64,000 bases of DNA from Streptohalobacillus salinus (GTDB taxonomy: Bacteria > Bacillota > Bacilli > Bacillales > Amphibacillaceae), in assembly GCF_003201605.1 (NCBI RefSeq), contig NZ_QJJR01000002.1, positions 155,804 to 219,803 on the forward strand, given 5' to 3'. Every line of letters starts with the position of its first letter. The first letter of the stretch is position 1. The position numbers and the translations under genes are program-made. Positions 1 to 9,223 of this stretch are shown here, piece by piece. The notes under the pieces are model-generated. The model was given only the letters and a program-made list of their open reading frames with translations, had not been told where the DNA came from and did no database searches.

Positions 1-124
1 CTGCCTCAACAAGGAGATAGGCACCATAATCACAGCCAATCCAAGTATCAATTAACGGATAATTCGATAATTGTGGCAGATGAAATGGGTCTCCACCTGC
101 TACAATTGCCACATGTTTTTTCAT
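1..124 (-). CDS. thiN: Thiamine pyrophosphokinase, N-terminal fragment
   Basis: This is the first 41 codons of a gene that runs off the left edge. The translated start reads MKKHVAIVAGGDP, followed by a WIGCDYGAYLL segment. That matches the opening beta strand and the GxDxGA nucleotide-binding segment of ThiN, which makes thiamine diphosphate from thiamine and ATP in the cytoplasm. The ATG lies 2 bp after the rpe stop codon. The order rsgA-rpe-thiN is the usual Bacillaceae arrangement and supports the call. The rest of the protein cannot be seen, so completeness is unknown. Confidence 0.8.
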   Translation of the reverse strand, partial: MKKHVAIVAGGDPFHLPQLSNYPLIDTWIGCDYGAYLLVEA

Positions 125-126
125 CG

Positions 127-783
127 TTAATCGCGTATCGCTTCCCGTAAGGCATCAATCGCTTGTTTACGATCAGCCTTACCAAAAATGTAACTTCCTG
201 AAACAAAAACATCAATCCCCGCTTCTTTACAGAGTGCAGCTGTCTTTGGAACAATGCCTCCATCAACCTCAAATTCAAGATCAAGTTGCATATCTTTGCG
301 CCACTGATCAGCTTGTTTGATTTGATCAAGGACCTCTGGAATAAATGCTTGTCCACCAAACCCTGGATTAACGGTCATAAATAACAATAGATCTAGTTCA
401 TGCATAATCGGTCGAATCATCTCCACCGGTGTTGCTGGATTAATGACGAGACCTGCCTTTACCCCTTTTTCTTTGATTGCCATAATTGTCCGGTGCAGAT
501 GCGTACAAGCTTCGTAGTGGACGGTAATAATATCTGCACCACTTTCAGCAAATATATCGATGTATTGATCCGGATTATCAATCATTAAATGGACATCAAG
601 TGGCAATGTTGTTACAGGTCGAATTGCCTTCACAATTAACGGACCAATGGTAATGTTTGGCACAAAATGGCCGTCCATGACGTCCACGTGAATATAATCC
701 GCTCCTGCGGCTTCGACTTCGGCAATTTCATTCCCTAGCTGACTAAAATTTGCAGATAATATTGAAGGTGCTATTTTTGACAT
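127..783 (-). CDS. rpe: Ribulose-phosphate 3-epimerase
   Basis: This cytoplasmic TIM-barrel enzyme interconverts D-ribulose 5-phosphate and D-xylulose 5-phosphate in the pentose phosphate pathway. The 218-residue product has the family length and opens MSKIAPSILSANF. The metal and catalytic residues are present: H32 and D34 in HVDVMD, H65 in DVHLMI and D174 in FEVDGG. The phosphate-binding NPGFGGQ loop is near residue 140. The start chosen has a GAGGT ribosome site 7 bp upstream. An in-frame extension upstream would run into rsgA. The gene follows rsgA by 1 bp and is probably co-transcribed from the prpC-prkC side. Confidence 0.97.
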   Translation of the reverse strand: MSKIAPSILSANFSQLGNEIAEVEAAGADYIHVDVMDGHFVPNITIGPLIVKAIRPVTTLPLDVHLMIDNPDQYIDIFAESGADIITVHYEACTHLHRTIMAIKEKGVKAGLVINPATPVEMIRPIMHELDLLLFMTVNPGFGGQAFIPEVLDQIKQADQWRKDMQLDLEFEVDGGIVPKTAALCKEAGIDVFVSGSYIFGKADRKQAIDALREAIRD

Positions 784-784
784 G

Positions 785-1669
785 TTAATACCTCGGCTTT
801 CTTTGTTTAATTTCTTCATAAAATTGCTGATAATGCTCATAGCGAAACGGGGCAATTTCCCCTTGTTGATAAGCTTCTTTCACCGCACATTTGGGTTCAT
901 TTATATGCATGCAACCTCTAAACTTGCATTGATCACGTAACGCTAAAAAGTCTGGAAACAGTTCGGGTAAGGTTGTTAATTCAATTGACTGAAAATCAAG
1001 TGAGCTAAATCCTGGTGTATCAGCAACATAGCCACCTAACACTGGAATAAGCTCCACATGTCTTGTGGTATGCTTACCTCTGCCTAAACTATCAGAGATG
1101 GCATTTGTTTCGATCGATAAATCCGGATTCAAATGATTGAGAAATGATGATTTCCCAACACCTGATTGGCCCGCGATTACTGATACTTTATTAGCCAATC
1201 GCTCGGACAAATGTTCATCATCAAATGGCCAAGCCGTTGATAAAGAAAGACAAGGATAGCCCATTGCTTCATAAGCTGCAATTGCTGCATCTAATTTTTC
1301 TTTATCCTTGTCTGTCAGTAGATCCATTTTGGTTAAAAGAATAACCGGTTCAATATGACTTGCTTCCACTAACACTAAAAAACGATCGAGTAATACGGTA
1401 CTAAAATCCGGTTCCTTTACCGAAACCGCAATCAATGCTTGATCGACATTGGCAATCGGTGGCCGCACAAGTTCGTTTTTACGCGGCTTTAATTTCGTGA
1501 CCGTACCATCCGTTTTGTTAGGGGCCTCAAACTCAACCCAATCCCCTACCAAAGGCGTCTCTTTTTTCTTTCTGAAAATCCCACGCCCTCTGCACTGATA
1601 GACTTCTCCTTCATTGTCTTTTACATAGTAAAAACCACTTAACGCTTTAATAATTTGTCCATCACTCAT
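785..1669 (-). CDS. rsgA: Small ribosomal subunit biogenesis GTPase RsgA
   Basis: RsgA (YloQ) is a circularly permuted GTPase that helps the 30S subunit mature. The 294-residue protein has an N-terminal OB fold (about 1-75). The GTPase motifs come in the permuted order: TKMD at 113-116, then the P-loop GQSGVGKSS at 168-176, then DTPG at 217-220. A C-terminal zinc site is formed by C248, C253, H255 and C261. All key residues are present. It lies 3 bp after prkC and 1 bp before rpe, in the same unit as the PrkC/PrpC pair. In Bacillus, RsgA is a reported PrkC substrate, so the linkage makes sense. Confidence 0.97.
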   Translation of the reverse strand: MSDGQIIKALSGFYYVKDNEGEVYQCRGRGIFRKKKETPLVGDWVEFEAPNKTDGTVTKLKPRKNELVRPPIANVDQALIAVSVKEPDFSTVLLDRFLVLVEASHIEPVILLTKMDLLTDKDKEKLDAAIAAYEAMGYPCLSLSTAWPFDDEHLSERLANKVSVIAGQSGVGKSSFLNHLNPDLSIETNAISDSLGRGKHTTRHVELIPVLGGYVADTPGFSSLDFQSIELTTLPELFPDFLALRDQCKFRGCMHINEPKCAVKEAYQQGEIAPFRYEHYQQFYEEIKQRKPRY

Positions 1670-1672
1670 CTA

Positions 1673-3715
1673 TTAATCTCCTTCTATGTCCTCATAAGCG
1701 ACTGTTTTTTGCACCAACACTTCATCATCGCGTTCAACACGATACGTTGCAATTTGGTCCGGTTCAATAACCATGCGAATTGTAAACGTCGTATCTTCGA
1801 CAATCATTTCGGTTTCATACAAATCAGTTAAGGCATGATCGCGATCATCAATGAATAGTCGAACTTCTTGAGGAATGGTTTCAGGTTCCGGTTCGTCTGG
1901 ATCTTCTGTTGATTCCAGTTCATCTAATGTGTAAGGTACTGTCACTGTTACTTCATGGGTTAATGGCGGTTGTTCTTCTTCGCCAAGAGAAATGACAAGT
2001 TCAACAACAGAATCTTCCGCAACTTCGGTTCCCGCTTCAGGTGATTGTGAAATAACATCTCCTTCTTCTATTTCTGATGAATATGTTTCTGACACTTTTG
2101 CTACTAAATTTTGATCAGTTAAGTAATCACGTGCACTAAATTCATCCATACCTGCTAAATCATCTAACGTTACCATCCGTTCGCCTGCACTCACCTCAAA
2201 AACAACGACCGTTTCACCGGGTCTAACTGGTTCGTCAACAAGTGGAGACTCGTGTGCAATAATTGTTCCGATAGGTTCATCACTGTAGCTATCAATCCGT
2301 TGAACATCCTGATAACCACGATTGAGTAACAACCGTTCCACTTGCGAGTATGATCGACCAACATAATCCCCAAACGTTTCGGGTTCTTCTCCTGTTGAAA
2401 CAAAGAGCGTCACCGTTGACCCCTCCTTAACGAGACGTCCGGCAACAGGTTCTTGACTAATCACTAAATCAGCATCGATTTCTTCACTAAATTGCTCATT
2501 GATTTCAGCAACCAATCCTTGTTCAGTTAACCATGTTTCCGCTTCTGTTTGGGTCTGACCGATTAAATCATTTAATTCAATGTCATCAGGTTGCAACATA
2601 GCTGGTAAAACGAATAAAGCGAAGAGAAGTGAAAAAAGTAAAACGGTGAAAATACTCATCGTCCAAATCAATACTTTTTTCTTTTTTGTCATCTTTTTCT
2701 TCTTTGATTCCTTCTTTGTCTCCGGCTGCGTTTGGCCCGGCACAATCGTGTTCATCTGTCCAGTCTGTGTTTTTTGATGAACAATTGTGTCACCTTCTTT
2801 TTCACCAAATGCCGTTGTCTCAGATACAATTGGAATGGCTTTGGTTTCTTCCCCAGCTTCAACCGGCGGATAAAACGGCATTTCATTTGCTCGCTCAACA
2901 TTTAACGCACTGGATAAATCCTTACGAAAAGCTTCAACAGACGCATAACGGTGTGTCGGGTCTTTCGTTGTTGCCTTTAACACCACGTTTTCTAGGCTTT
3001 GTGGAACATCACTTACCCATTGTCTAATTGATGGCAAATCTTGTTGCAAATGCTTAAGCGCGATCGATACGGCCGACTCTCCGGAGAAGGGGAGACGACC
3101 CGTTAATAACTCAAATAAAACAATCCCTAAGGAATAAATATCGGATTTTTTCGTTGCAATCCCCCCACGTGCCTGTTCAGGGGAAAGGTAATGGACCGAA
3201 CCGAGAACCGCGTTGGTCTGTGTCATCGATGTTGCACTTAATGCGAGCGCGATACCAAAATCGGTGACTTTAATTTCTTTATGATTATTCACCAAAATAT
3301 TTTGCGGTTTGATGTCACGGTGAACAATATGATTGTGATGTGCATGGGTAATCGCATCAGCCATTTGTTCCATGAAATAGACGGCATCTTGAGTGGGCAC
3401 CGGTCCGTGTAATTGGATATATTTTTTAAGCGTCATCCCCTCGATATATTCCATTACCATGTAATAAATATCATTTTCATCATCAACATCATAAATATTA
3501 ACAATGTTCGGATGTGAGAGACTGGTCGCATTCTGTGCCTCGCGATGAAAACGCGTGATGAATTCATCATCATTGGCATACTCTAATTTCAAAACTTTGA
3601 TGGCGACTTCACGATCAAGGATTCGGTCAAAACCAAGGTATACATTCGCCATACCTCCGCCACCAATTAATTGCTTGACCTGATAACGTTCTCCTAATGT
3701 TCTACCCTCTAACAA
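1673..3715 (-). CDS. prkC: Membrane Ser/Thr protein kinase with three PASTA domains
   Basis: This Hanks-type kinase senses muropeptides or lipid II and phosphorylates cell-wall, division and translation proteins. The kinase domain is at about 12-270: glycine-rich loop GGGGMANVY, K40, catalytic HRD with D134, DFG at 152-154 and SPE at 178-180. Several Thr residues in the activation segment (162-167) are likely autophosphorylation sites. A Lys-rich stretch leads into one membrane helix at about 348-372. Outside the cell are three PASTA repeats (about 376-442, 447-511, 513-579), then a roughly 100-residue acidic tail as in Bacillus PrkC. The start overlaps the end of prpC by 7 bp, coupling kinase to phosphatase. 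Confidence 0.97.
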   Translation of the reverse strand: MLEGRTLGERYQVKQLIGGGGMANVYLGFDRILDREVAIKVLKLEYANDDEFITRFHREAQNATSLSHPNIVNIYDVDDENDIYYMVMEYIEGMTLKKYIQLHGPVPTQDAVYFMEQMADAITHAHHNHIVHRDIKPQNILVNNHKEIKVTDFGIALALSATSMTQTNAVLGSVHYLSPEQARGGIATKKSDIYSLGIVLFELLTGRLPFSGESAVSIALKHLQQDLPSIRQWVSDVPQSLENVVLKATTKDPTHRYASVEAFRKDLSSALNVERANEMPFYPPVEAGEETKAIPIVSETTAFGEKEGDTIVHQKTQTGQMNTIVPGQTQPETKKESKKKKMTKKKKVLIWTMSIFTVLLFSLLFALFVLPAMLQPDDIELNDLIGQTQTEAETWLTEQGLVAEINEQFSEEIDADLVISQEPVAGRLVKEGSTVTLFVSTGEEPETFGDYVGRSYSQVERLLLNRGYQDVQRIDSYSDEPIGTIIAHESPLVDEPVRPGETVVVFEVSAGERMVTLDDLAGMDEFSARDYLTDQNLVAKVSETYSSEIEEGDVISQSPEAGTEVAEDSVVELVISLGEEEQPPLTHEVTVTVPYTLDELESTEDPDEPEPETIPQEVRLFIDDRDHALTDLYETEMIVEDTTFTIRMVIEPDQIATYRVERDDEVLVQKTVAYEDIEGD

Positions 3716-4464
3716 GCTGAATCACCCCGCTTATCCTCAGCATAAGAAAGTAAAAGCGTAATGTTATCTTCACCACCGCGTTGATTTGCTTCCTCAACTA
3801 ATGCATCAGCGGCTTGGTCAAGGGACGGCTTTTCCATTAAAAATGACTTGATATCCTGATCGGATAACTTATTAGTAAGACCGTCCGTACAAAGCATTAT
3901 AAGCGAGACACCTTCTAATGTTGTGACATTAATATCAGGCGCGAGATCGCGATCAGTACCAACGGCCTTCGTTAACACGTTACGTTTTGGATGCACTTCT
4001 CTTTCTTCACGGGTGATTTCACCTGCATGGTAAAGCGCATTAACTAAGGAATGATCATCTGTAACTTGTGTTAACGAGTCTTCAACCAAAACATAAGCTC
4101 GACTGTCACCAACATGAGCAATCACAACATCTGACGTCGTAAACAAAGCCACGACAACCGTCGTACCCATCCCTTGGTATGACTGATGTTCATCAGCATA
4201 ATTCATTATTTTCTCATTCACACGTTCAACTTGACGCATAAGAAAGTCACTTGCATCTTCAATGTCTAACCACGTATCTGTTTCTTCCCAAACCTCACGG
4301 AAATGGGCTTCAACCATTTGACTGGCAACATCTCCAGCAGTGTGTCCACCCATGCCATCTGCGACCAAAACTAAATCCTGGTCTACTTGACTACGAAAGA
4401 CACCACCAGCATCTTCGTTATGTGTTCTCACTTTACCACGATTTGTTACATAAATATGTTTCAT
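3709..4464 (-). CDS. prpC: PP2C-type Ser/Thr protein phosphatase
   Basis: This Stp1/PrpC phosphatase removes phosphate from PrkC and its targets in the cytoplasm. The PP2C metal-binding motifs are intact: RTHNED with D18, VADGMGGHTAG with D36, HVGDSRAY, LCTDGLT and the terminal GGEDNITLL. The product is about 251 residues, normal for the family. I chose the ATG at 4464 because GAGG lies 10 bp upstream. A GTG two codons earlier would sit only 4 bp from it. The 3' end overlaps prkC by 7 bp. In B. subtilis rlmN precedes this gene. Here rsmB ends only about 22 bp upstream and rlmN is absent. Confidence 0.96.
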   Translation of the reverse strand: MKHIYVTNRGKVRTHNEDAGGVFRSQVDQDLVLVADGMGGHTAGDVASQMVEAHFREVWEETDTWLDIEDASDFLMRQVERVNEKIMNYADEHQSYQGMGTTVVVALFTTSDVVIAHVGDSRAYVLVEDSLTQVTDDHSLVNALYHAGEITREEREVHPKRNVLTKAVGTDRDLAPDINVTTLEGVSLIMLCTDGLTNKLSDQDIKSFLMEKPSLDQAADALVEEANQRGGEDNITLLLSYAEDKRGDSAC

Positions 4465-4486
4465 TTTCACTTCACCTCAATTGCCC

Positions 4487-5866
4487 TTAAGACAGAATAT
4501 TTCCAAGCTGACCATCATCTTCTCGGCGGCGTAAACGTGTCATAAAAAAACCATCCGTATTAAAATCATCAGGGAAGATTTGCAGGCCAAACTCGGTAAT
4601 GCCAACGGAATCTTTAAGCTGGACAGGTAACGTTTCAAAAAAGCTTGGGTCAACCTCAAATGCTTGATGACTCGTTAAAAATTCGGCAATAATTACTTCA
4701 TTTTCGGTTGGGTCAACCGTACATGTACTATATACTATCATACCATCTTTTTTTATTAATGGCGCGATTTTTGTTAACAACTCAAATTGAATGATGGCTA
4801 GATTATCAATGTCGTTTTCTGTTTTGGAGTACTTGATATCCGGCTTTGTTCTGATGACGCCGAGCCCTGAACAAGGTGCATCGATTAAAATACGATCAAA
4901 GGTTTCTGGTGGATAATTCTCAGTTAATAATCGTGCATCTTTACTTGCGGTTTTAATGTTAATCAAGCCTAGCGTTTCGGCTTTTTCTTTAACGACGCGC
5001 ATTTTCTTTTCATGGATATCAAAGGCATGAACTTCACCTGTATTGTGTAATTTTTCTGCAATATGTGTGGTTTTGCCACCAGGAGCACTACAAGCATCCA
5101 GAACCATCTGATCATCCTCAATTTGCATCATTTCTGTGACTAACATTGAACTTTGATCTTGAATGGTAACAGCCCCTTGCGTGAATAAATCATGTGTTAA
5201 AACATTACCTTTTTCGATAACAATGCCCTGATTAGAAAATAGCGATGGACTTACTTCAAAGCCATCTGACCGCAATTGCTCGATGGCTTCTTCCCGACTT
5301 ATCCTTAACGGATTGACACGGATACTCATGGCTTGGTGAGCTAAGTTCTGACGTGCAATTGCCTCTGCTTTTTCTAGTCCATAACTATCGTCCCAACGTT
5401 CAATAAGCCAGCGTGGTGTACTCGTTTCAATGGCTAGCCGTTCGTAAGCATCTTCGATTTCACTATAATCAGTAAAGCCATTGCGCTGCGCTGTTCTAAG
5501 GACACCATTGACCAATTTTACTATTCCTTGATGGCCGCGTTGCTTTGCGATTTCTACAGCTTCATTAATAATTGCATGATCGGGTACCTTGTTTAAATAC
5601 TTCATTTGATAAAACGATAAATACAATAACCATTTCACCCAGCTTTGCAGCTTGTTTTCTTTTTTGACAAACTGTTTTAAGTCGTAGGCCAAAGTTAACT
5701 TCCGATTTAAAGTACCATAAACAATTTCTGTGAGTAAGGCAACATCCTTATTATTCAGATTTGCTTTTTTAATTGTTTGGTCAATGATTAAGTGGCTAAA
5801 ACCACCACCATCTCCTACTTTCGTTAAAACATCCAATGCATGGTTTCGTACAGTTTTTTTAGTCAT
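4487..5866 (-). CDS. rsmB: 16S rRNA (cytosine-967 C5)-methyltransferase
   Basis: RsmB (Sun/YloM) methylates cytosine 967 of 16S rRNA with SAM. The 459-residue protein has an N-terminal NusB-like RNA-binding domain (about 1-140) and a C-terminal Rossmann methyltransferase. The SAM loop DACSAPGGKTT is at 257-267. Catalytic cysteines are seen in DAPCSGLG (C332) and in the STCT motif (C382). The start overlaps fmt by 8 bp, so translation is probably coupled. The usual Bacillus neighbour rlmN is missing on the downstream side. Confidence 0.96.
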   Translation of the reverse strand: MTKKTVRNHALDVLTKVGDGGGFSHLIIDQTIKKANLNNKDVALLTEIVYGTLNRKLTLAYDLKQFVKKENKLQSWVKWLLYLSFYQMKYLNKVPDHAIINEAVEIAKQRGHQGIVKLVNGVLRTAQRNGFTDYSEIEDAYERLAIETSTPRWLIERWDDSYGLEKAEAIARQNLAHQAMSIRVNPLRISREEAIEQLRSDGFEVSPSLFSNQGIVIEKGNVLTHDLFTQGAVTIQDQSSMLVTEMMQIEDDQMVLDACSAPGGKTTHIAEKLHNTGEVHAFDIHEKKMRVVKEKAETLGLINIKTASKDARLLTENYPPETFDRILIDAPCSGLGVIRTKPDIKYSKTENDIDNLAIIQFELLTKIAPLIKKDGMIVYSTCTVDPTENEVIIAEFLTSHQAFEVDPSFFETLPVQLKDSVGITEFGLQIFPDDFNTDGFFMTRLRRREDDGQLGNILS

Positions 5867-6800
5867 TTAACTTTCCTAACACCTTTCCAACCTCAAATGG
5901 ATGGTTACCATTCAGGTAATCTTTAATCGCCATGCGCTTTTTGCCAGCTAACTGCACATCTGTGAGCACAATACTTCCTTGACCCGCTTGGATAACGACT
6001 GCATCTTTAGTCACTTCTATAATTGTTCCAGGTGCTTTGCTTGTCTCTTTATCACTTGTGACCACCCACCAAAGCTTTAATGGTGTATGATCAATTGAGG
6101 TTACAGCGACCGGCCAAGGGTGAAGACCTCTTACTTGGTTGTAAATCTCCAAATTCGATCGCTGCCAATCAATCACTTCTTGTTCGCGTTTAATGTTAGG
6201 AGCAAACGTAATTGCCGCTTCATTTTGCTTTTCAGGATTAATGGTGCCAGCAACTACTTGAGGTAAGGTCTCACTTAATAGCTCACGTCCAACCGTACTT
6301 AGTTTTTCAAACATTGATCCAACATGATCATCCTCTTCAATAGGAATTGCTCTCTTAGCAATCATATCACCTGCATCTAACGCTTCAGTCATATACATAA
6401 TGGTAACACCTGTCTCTTTCTTCCCATCAATGATCGCTTGATGAATGGGTGCCCCCCCACGGTAAGCCGGTAATAGTGAGGCATGGACATTAATACAACC
6501 GAGTTCAGGTTCGTCTAAAATTGGATTTGGTAAGATTTGACCAAAGGCAGCGGTAACAATTAAATCTGGCTTTTCGTCTAAGACAACCTGATAATCTTCT
6601 CTAATCTTCTCTGGCTGAAACACAGGTATATTTAACTGTTGCGCCGCTACTTTTACAGGCGGTGGTGTTAATATTTTTTTTCTCCCTTTCGGTCGATCCG
6701 GCTGGGTTACAACTAAACTAACCTGATAACCATCTTTCACTATTTGTTCTAAGATGGGTACGCTAAAATCTGGTGTACCCATAAAAACAATCTTCGTCAT
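5859..6800 (-). CDS. fmt: Methionyl-tRNA formyltransferase
   Basis: Fmt formylates the amino group of initiator methionyl-tRNA using 10-formyltetrahydrofolate. The 313-residue protein has the N-terminal formyltransferase fold (about 1-205) with MGTPDFSVP, N104 and H106 in INVHAS, the signature SLLPAYRGGAPI (108-119) and D142. The C-terminal OB-fold domain follows. It sits 14 bp after priA and overlaps rsmB by 8 bp. The peptide deformylase gene def, normally between priA and fmt in Bacillus, is not there. Confidence 0.97.
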   Translation of the reverse strand: MTKIVFMGTPDFSVPILEQIVKDGYQVSLVVTQPDRPKGRKKILTPPPVKVAAQQLNIPVFQPEKIREDYQVVLDEKPDLIVTAAFGQILPNPILDEPELGCINVHASLLPAYRGGAPIHQAIIDGKKETGVTIMYMTEALDAGDMIAKRAIPIEEDDHVGSMFEKLSTVGRELLSETLPQVVAGTINPEKQNEAAITFAPNIKREQEVIDWQRSNLEIYNQVRGLHPWPVAVTSIDHTPLKLWWVVTSDKETSKAPGTIIEVTKDAVVIQAGQGSIVLTDVQLAGKKRMAIKDYLNGNHPFEVGKVLGKLND

Positions 6801-6814
6801 ATGCTCCCTACTTT

Positions 6815-9223
6815 CTACATCAACTGTTGTGGATTTAAATCAATTTGGATTGATAAATTTTCTTTTCGCTTTAACGGTTCATAATGTTCAATGATTTTCT
6901 TTAAGACAGCTTTTTGATTCGGTTCATCTTTATATTTTATCATGCATTGATACCGATAACGACCTTTAATCCGTTCAATTGGAGAAGGACTAGGCCCTAA
7001 TATAATCGCTTCGTCTGATAAATGTTTACGGAGCAGTTTGACGACCGTCCGTGCTACCTCTTCGGTTTTTAATAATTGTTCGTGTGAAATTGTAATCAGT
7101 GTTAAAAAATAATAAGGCGGGTATTGATAAGCTTTGCGCAGCGCCATCTCTTGATTAAAAAATGCTTGATAATCATAGGCTTGAGCAAGTTCTACACTGT
7201 AATGCTCGGGCGTGTAGGTTTGAACAATCACCTCACCTAATAGATCATGTCGGCCAGCCCGTCCACTTACCTGGGTCAATAATTGAAAGGTCCGTTCGGA
7301 GGCACGAAAGTCAGGCAAGTTTAACAATCCATCCGCAGCCAATACACCCACCAAAGTAACTTTCGGAAAATCTAAGCCTTTAGCAATCATTTGTGTGCCT
7401 AGTAAAATATCTGCTTGATGGTTATCAAATTGCTTCAGCAAGCGTTCATGAGCACCTTTCTTTCGTGTTGTATCGACATCCATTCGAATCACCCGTGCTT
7501 CAGGAAACGTTTGATTGAGTGCTTCTTCAACTTTCTCTGTCCCGGTCCCGAAAAATCGAATTGAATCACTTTCACAAGTTGGACATGTCTTCGGCATCGG
7601 TTCTTGATGGTGACAATAATGACACTTGAGTTGATCATGACGTTGATGATAAGTTAAAGAGATATCACAATTCGGGCATTCACTTACATAACCGCAATCA
7701 CGACACATCACAAATGTTGAGTAACCACGACGGTTTAAAAATAAGACAATTTGTTCCTTACGATCCATGCGTGCTTGAATCGCCTCTTTTAACGCCCCGG
7801 AAAACATTGAACGATTGCCGAGATGGAGCTCTTCACGCATATCTTGAATCGATACAGCCGGCATAACACTATCGTTAATACGGTCAGGCATATCAATTAA
7901 AGTAAAGACGCCTTTTTTAGCGCGTGCATACGTTTCAAGGTTTGGTGTCGCACTACCTAAAACGACAGGACATTGATGATATTCCCCACGCTTAATAGCG
8001 ACCTCACGCACATGATAACGGGGATGATCTTCTTGTTTATAGCTCGACTCATGTTCTTCATCAATAATAATTAGGCCTAAGCGATCAAACGGTGCAAAGA
8101 TTGCTGAGCGTGCTCCCACTACGACACTTACTTCATGACGATGCACTTTACGCCATTCATCAAAACGTTCTCCTTTTGACAGCGCACTATGCATAACAGC
8201 AACCGCATCACCAAACCGTTGTTTAAAGCGGTCTACCATCATCGGTGTTAAACTGATTTCTGGTACAAGCACAATCGCCTGTTTTCCATCACGTATCACT
8301 GTGTCAATGGCTTGCAGATAAACTTCGGTTTTTCCACTACCTGTCACACCGTGTAAAAGAAAGACATCATTTTTTATAGCCGTAAGCGCTTGATTAATTT
8401 TATCCAATGCCTGTTTTTGTTGCGGTTTTAAAGGGAGTGGGGCTGATCGAGTAAAGCGGTCTGCTTGATGAGGATCGCGGTACACTTCACCTTGAAAGAA
8501 TGTAATACATCCCGCGATTTCTAACTTCGATAATGTTTGTTTCGTTGTTTTATTTTGTTCTAGTACTTCTTTTACTGGGACTGCCTCTTCTAAGCCTAGA
8601 AAATAATCAACCAGCTGAAATTGCTTTTTTGATTGACGTGATAAATCAGCTAAATACTGGTCAAATTGATCAAGCGTTCCGACTTTCTTTACCATCTGAA
8701 TGGTTTTGACTTTTCCTTTTGAGGCAACCTCATAGTCCCATTCAGCTTCGCCACGTTTTATTGCTTCATTAATTTGTCGCAGTGAAACATGTTCAAGTAA
8801 TTCTAAAGCATCGATATAGTCACGACCATCAAACAACGTGTTTAAGGCATCCTGTTCAATCGGTGCGAGCCGATGAAGTGATTTCTTATAACTGGCCTTT
8901 AACGCTTGTGGCAACATGGCTTGAAAACTTGAAATATAATAGCTCATTGTTTCTTCAGACAGCCATTTGCCTAACTCGATAAGCTCTTCAGTTAAAATCG
9001 GCTGGACATCTAAAACATTTGCTAGTTCTTTTAAATTGTCTCGCTCTGAGTGATTATGGATTGCCAGGACATAGCCCATGATGGTTCTTGGACCGAAAGG
9101 AACAACAACACGCATGCCTGGAACAAGGCCGTCTAATAATTGATCTGGAATCAGATAGTCATAGATTTTATTGGTTTCTTGCGCAGGCACATCTACAACA
9201 ACTTTCGCAATTCTATCGGTCAT
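6815..9223 (-). CDS. priA: Primosomal replication restart helicase PriA
   Basis: PriA recognises stalled forks and loads the replicative helicase. The 802-residue product has the 3'-DNA-binding and winged-helix N-terminal region (about 1-250), Walker A GVTGSGKT (292-299) and Walker B DEEH (388-391). The cysteine-rich zinc insertion is near 510-550 (CRDCG, ECPNC, KCHYC, KTCPTC). The second RecA-like lobe follows with a TQMIAKGLDFP segment. Length and motifs are standard. The start overlaps coaBC by 11 bp, so the two are translated in close succession. Confidence 0.97.
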   Translation of the reverse strand: MTDRIAKVVVDVPAQETNKIYDYLIPDQLLDGLVPGMRVVVPFGPRTIMGYVLAIHNHSERDNLKELANVLDVQPILTEELIELGKWLSEETMSYYISSFQAMLPQALKASYKKSLHRLAPIEQDALNTLFDGRDYIDALELLEHVSLRQINEAIKRGEAEWDYEVASKGKVKTIQMVKKVGTLDQFDQYLADLSRQSKKQFQLVDYFLGLEEAVPVKEVLEQNKTTKQTLSKLEIAGCITFFQGEVYRDPHQADRFTRSAPLPLKPQQKQALDKINQALTAIKNDVFLLHGVTGSGKTEVYLQAIDTVIRDGKQAIVLVPEISLTPMMVDRFKQRFGDAVAVMHSALSKGERFDEWRKVHRHEVSVVVGARSAIFAPFDRLGLIIIDEEHESSYKQEDHPRYHVREVAIKRGEYHQCPVVLGSATPNLETYARAKKGVFTLIDMPDRINDSVMPAVSIQDMREELHLGNRSMFSGALKEAIQARMDRKEQIVLFLNRRGYSTFVMCRDCGYVSECPNCDISLTYHQRHDQLKCHYCHHQEPMPKTCPTCESDSIRFFGTGTEKVEEALNQTFPEARVIRMDVDTTRKKGAHERLLKQFDNHQADILLGTQMIAKGLDFPKVTLVGVLAADGLLNLPDFRASERTFQLLTQVSGRAGRHDLLGEVIVQTYTPEHYSVELAQAYDYQAFFNQEMALRKAYQYPPYYFLTLITISHEQLLKTEEVARTVVKLLRKHLSDEAIILGPSPSPIERIKGRYRYQCMIKYKDEPNQKAVLKKIIEHYEPLKRKENLSIQIDLNPQQLM

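Noticed and set aside
48-359. Minus-strand open frame of 103 codons over rpe and thiN
   Set aside because: It overlaps two well-supported genes in another frame and has no resemblance to a family.
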